Source of the DNA: an uncultured Acidobacteriia bacterium
GTDB lineage: Bacteria; Acidobacteriota; Terriglobia; Bryobacterales; Bryobacteraceae
Direction: 5' to 3'
NCBI GenBank assembly: GCA_903929755.1
Contig: CAIYVZ010000129.1
Span: 1-34,634 of the forward strand
Length of the DNA: 34,634 bases
Below, piece by piece: positions 32,979 through 34,634 of this stretch. The position numbers and the translations under genes were made by a program. The notes below the pieces were generated by a model. That model worked only from the letters and a program-made list of their open reading frames with translations. It made no database searches and had not been told where the DNA came from. Numbering within the stretch: position 1 is the stretch's first letter; the number at the start of each line of letters is the position of its first letter.

Positions 32979-34388
32979 CTAGATATCGTAGTAGAGCTCG
33001 AACTCGTACGGGTGCGGACGAAGGCGGATCGCCTCGGCCTCATGGCGCCGTTTGTAGTCGATAAAGGTCTCGATCAATTCCTCTGTAAAGACGTCGCCAC
33101 GCAGCAGAAACTGGTGGTCGTCTTCAAGGCAACTCAAGGCTTCATCGAGCGAGGTCGGCATGGAGGGCACCGACTTCATTTCCTCGGGTGAGAGATCGTA
33201 GATGTCCTTGTCGAGCGGCTCGCCGGGTTCAATTTTGTTCATCACGCCGTCCAGACCGGCCATCAGCATGGCGGCGAAGGCAAGATACGGGTTGGCCGAT
33301 GGGTCTGGCGGACGGAACTCCACGCGCTTCGCCTTGGGGCTGGACGAATACATGGGAATCCGGCAGGCAGCCGAACGGTTTCGGCGCGAATACGCCAGGT
33401 TCACCGGGGCTTCGTAGCCCGGCACCAGACGCTTGTAGCTGTTGGTGGTGGGCGCGATGATAGCCGAGAGCGCCCGGGCGTGCCGCAGCAGGCCGCCAAT
33501 GTAGTGCAGGCCCATCTGGCTCAAACCCGCATAGCCGTCACCGGCGAACAGAGGCTTGCCATCGCGCCAGATCGACTGGTGGACGTGCATGCCGCTGCCG
33601 TTATCGCCAAACAGAGGCTTCGGCATGAAGGTGACGGTCTTGCCGTACTGATTCGCCACATTGCGAACGATGTACTTGTACAGCATCATGTTATCGGCCG
33701 ACTTGAGCAGCGTGTTGTAGCGCTGGTCGATTTCGCACTGGCCGGCGGTGGCAACTTCGTGGTGGTGGCACTCAATCACCAGGCCGCAACGCTCCATGGT
33801 GGTCACCATTTCGGCGCGGAGATCCTGATAGTGGTCAGTGGGCGGAACCGGGAAGTAGCCTTCTTTGAAGCGGGGACGGTAGCCGAGGTTGTTTTCTTTC
33901 CGCCCGGAATTCCACCGGCCTTCTTCCGCGTCGATGAAATAGAAGCCGGAGTGCGCGTTCTGCTCGAAGCGAACGTTGTCAAAGATGAAGAATTCTGCTT
34001 CCGCGCCGAAGAACGCCGTGTCGCCCACGCCGGAGTTCTTCATGTAGAGCTCGGCTTTGGTGGCGATCCAGCGCGGGTCGCGTTCGTAGTTCTGGCGGGT
34101 GAGCGGGTCGCGAATATCGCCCGTCATCACCAGCGTGGTCGTCTCCATGAAGGGATCGATGAACGCGGTGGTGGAATCGGGAATGAGCAGCATGTCGCTC
34201 TCATTAATGGCCGCCCAGCCCCGGATGCTGGAGCCGTCGATCCCGAACCCTTCGATGAAGGAGGCCTCGGTCAGTTCCGTGACGGGATAGGAAATGTGGT
34301 GCTGCAGGCCGGGAATGTCGGTAAAGCGGATATCGACCTGGCGGGCGCCGTTTTCACGCGCGAATTCGAGAACTTCAGTGGGAGTCAT
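32979..34388 (-). CDS. glnA: Glutamine synthetase type I (GSI-beta)
   Basis: The 469-residue protein makes glutamine from glutamate, ammonia and ATP, and should form a dodecamer in the cytoplasm. The start at 34388 ([20 protein letters not shown]) matches the family; the frame is open for 25 more codons but lacks homology there. Family signatures include [12 protein letters not shown], the metal-binding [45 protein letters not shown] and [26 protein letters not shown] puts a tyrosine at residue 397, the adenylylation site of Escherichia coli GlnA, so control by GlnE-type adenylylation is possible. Length equals that of GSI-beta enzymes. No clear sigma-54 element was seen upstream. Confidence 0.98.
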   Translation of the reverse strand: MTPTEVLEFARENGARQVDIRFTDIPGLQHHISYPVTELTEASFIEGFGIDGSSIRGWAAINESDMLLIPDSTTAFIDPFMETTTLVMTGDIRDPLTRQNYERDPRWIATKAELYMKNSGVGDTAFFGAEAEFFIFDNVRFEQNAHSGFYFIDAEEGRWNSGRKENNLGYRPRFKEGYFPVPPTDHYQDLRAEMVTTMERCGLVIECHHHEVATAGQCEIDQRYNTLLKSADNMMLYKYIVRNVANQYGKTVTFMPKPLFGDNGSGMHVHQSIWRDGKPLFAGDGYAGLSQMGLHYIGGLLRHARALSAIIAPTTNSYKRLVPGYEAPVNLAYSRRNRSAACRIPMYSSSPKAKRVEFRPPDPSANPYLAFAAMLMAGLDGVMNKIEPGEPLDKDIYDLSPEEMKSVPSMPTSLDEALSCLEDDHQFLLRGDVFTEELIETFIDYKRRHEAEAIRLRPHPYEFELYYDI

Positions 34389-34634
34389 GTTCTTGGCAAT
34401 CTGATTGTTGCAGTCTTCTCTGAGCGGGGTCCGGGACGCCACGCTTTTACAGTTTACCGCCAACGGGAAGCGGACGTGCGGCCCCTGCTCAATTCAGCGA
34501 TTCCGCAACCAAAGTTCTTGAGGCGCGAAAACATTTGATTTCATTGCTGTTTTAGCCAGTGGTGTGACGGGGCGAGTTCCTGGGCATATTCTGATTGGCA
34601 TTTGAGGCTTGCGTTCTCTCTTAATTCTTGTATA
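34389..34634. other. Region upstream of glnA
   Basis: These 246 bp hold no supported gene. The first 75 bases continue the glnA frame without family-like sequence. The promoter of glnA should be here, but I could not identify convincing -35/-10 or -24/-12 elements. The right end is AT-rich and touches the window edge. Confidence 0.4.

Noticed and set aside
33480-34538. 352-codon plus-strand frame opposite glnA
   Set aside because: It is an antisense shadow of an unmistakable glutamine synthetase, with no motif of its own.
34389-34634. Sigma-54 promoter for glnA
   Set aside because: No GG-N10-GC element with adequate context was found on the minus strand.

Overview
The window looks like a chromosomal segment of a GC-rich, Gram-negative soil bacterium, most likely an acidobacterium of the Bryobacterales/Solibacter type. 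That is an inference from gene content: a Tat-signalled TldD, a DUF6807 (PmoA-like) protein, a Tat-exported SelA-like enzyme, a very large secreted SBBP-repeat protein, several outer-membrane beta-barrels, and an M14 peptidase of about 940 residues. Outer-membrane proteins and MurJ show a diderm envelope.

Layout. (1) 1-4113 is accessory DNA. An array of 22-23 bp repeats with a 21 bp inverted repeat, resembling the transposase-binding ends of IS21-type elements, abuts a 1102-residue helical-repeat protein that lacks any visible NTPase domain. A 246-residue partner gene overlaps its 3' end. The pair may be the C-terminal remnant of a STAND-type (AVAST-like) antiphage system. (2) 4275-7219 (minus) is a tldD-tldE pair whose TldD carries a twin-arginine signal. 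(3) 7291-10127 (plus) encodes a two-subunit molybdenum hydroxylase (2Fe-2S subunit plus Tat-exported Mo-cofactor subunit). (4) 10353-11671 (minus) encodes a receiver-DUF3052 fusion and a 3-methyladenine DNA glycosylase, overlapping by ATGA. (5) 11695-16247 (plus) is a probable catabolic operon: secreted DUF6807 protein, MFS transporter, six-helix membrane protein and an exported SelA-like PLP enzyme fused to a beta-rich domain. (6) 16265-18951 (plus) holds a NucS/DUF91-like nuclease, an orphan VapB-type antitoxin and a complete RHH/PIN toxin-antitoxin pair. (7) 18955-21765 (minus) is a secreted M14 metallopeptidase. (8) 21851-22425 holds the 3' end of a tyrosine recombinase gene next to tRNA-Glu(CUC), probably the scar of an integrated element. 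(9) 22457-26995 (minus) encodes a beta-barrel protein and the SBBP-repeat protein. (10) 27097-31559 (plus) is an envelope and housekeeping run: secreted protein, peroxiredoxin, MurJ, a coiled-coil zinc-ribbon protein and a SYLF protein, closed by a strong bidirectional terminator. (11) 31644-34388 (minus) encodes a porin-like barrel and glutamine synthetase type I.

The strongest candidates for something new are the truncated defence-like pair at the left edge, the exported SelA-like fusion in its operon, and the mismatch in export signals within the TldD/TldE pair. All family names come from reading the translations; no database search was run.
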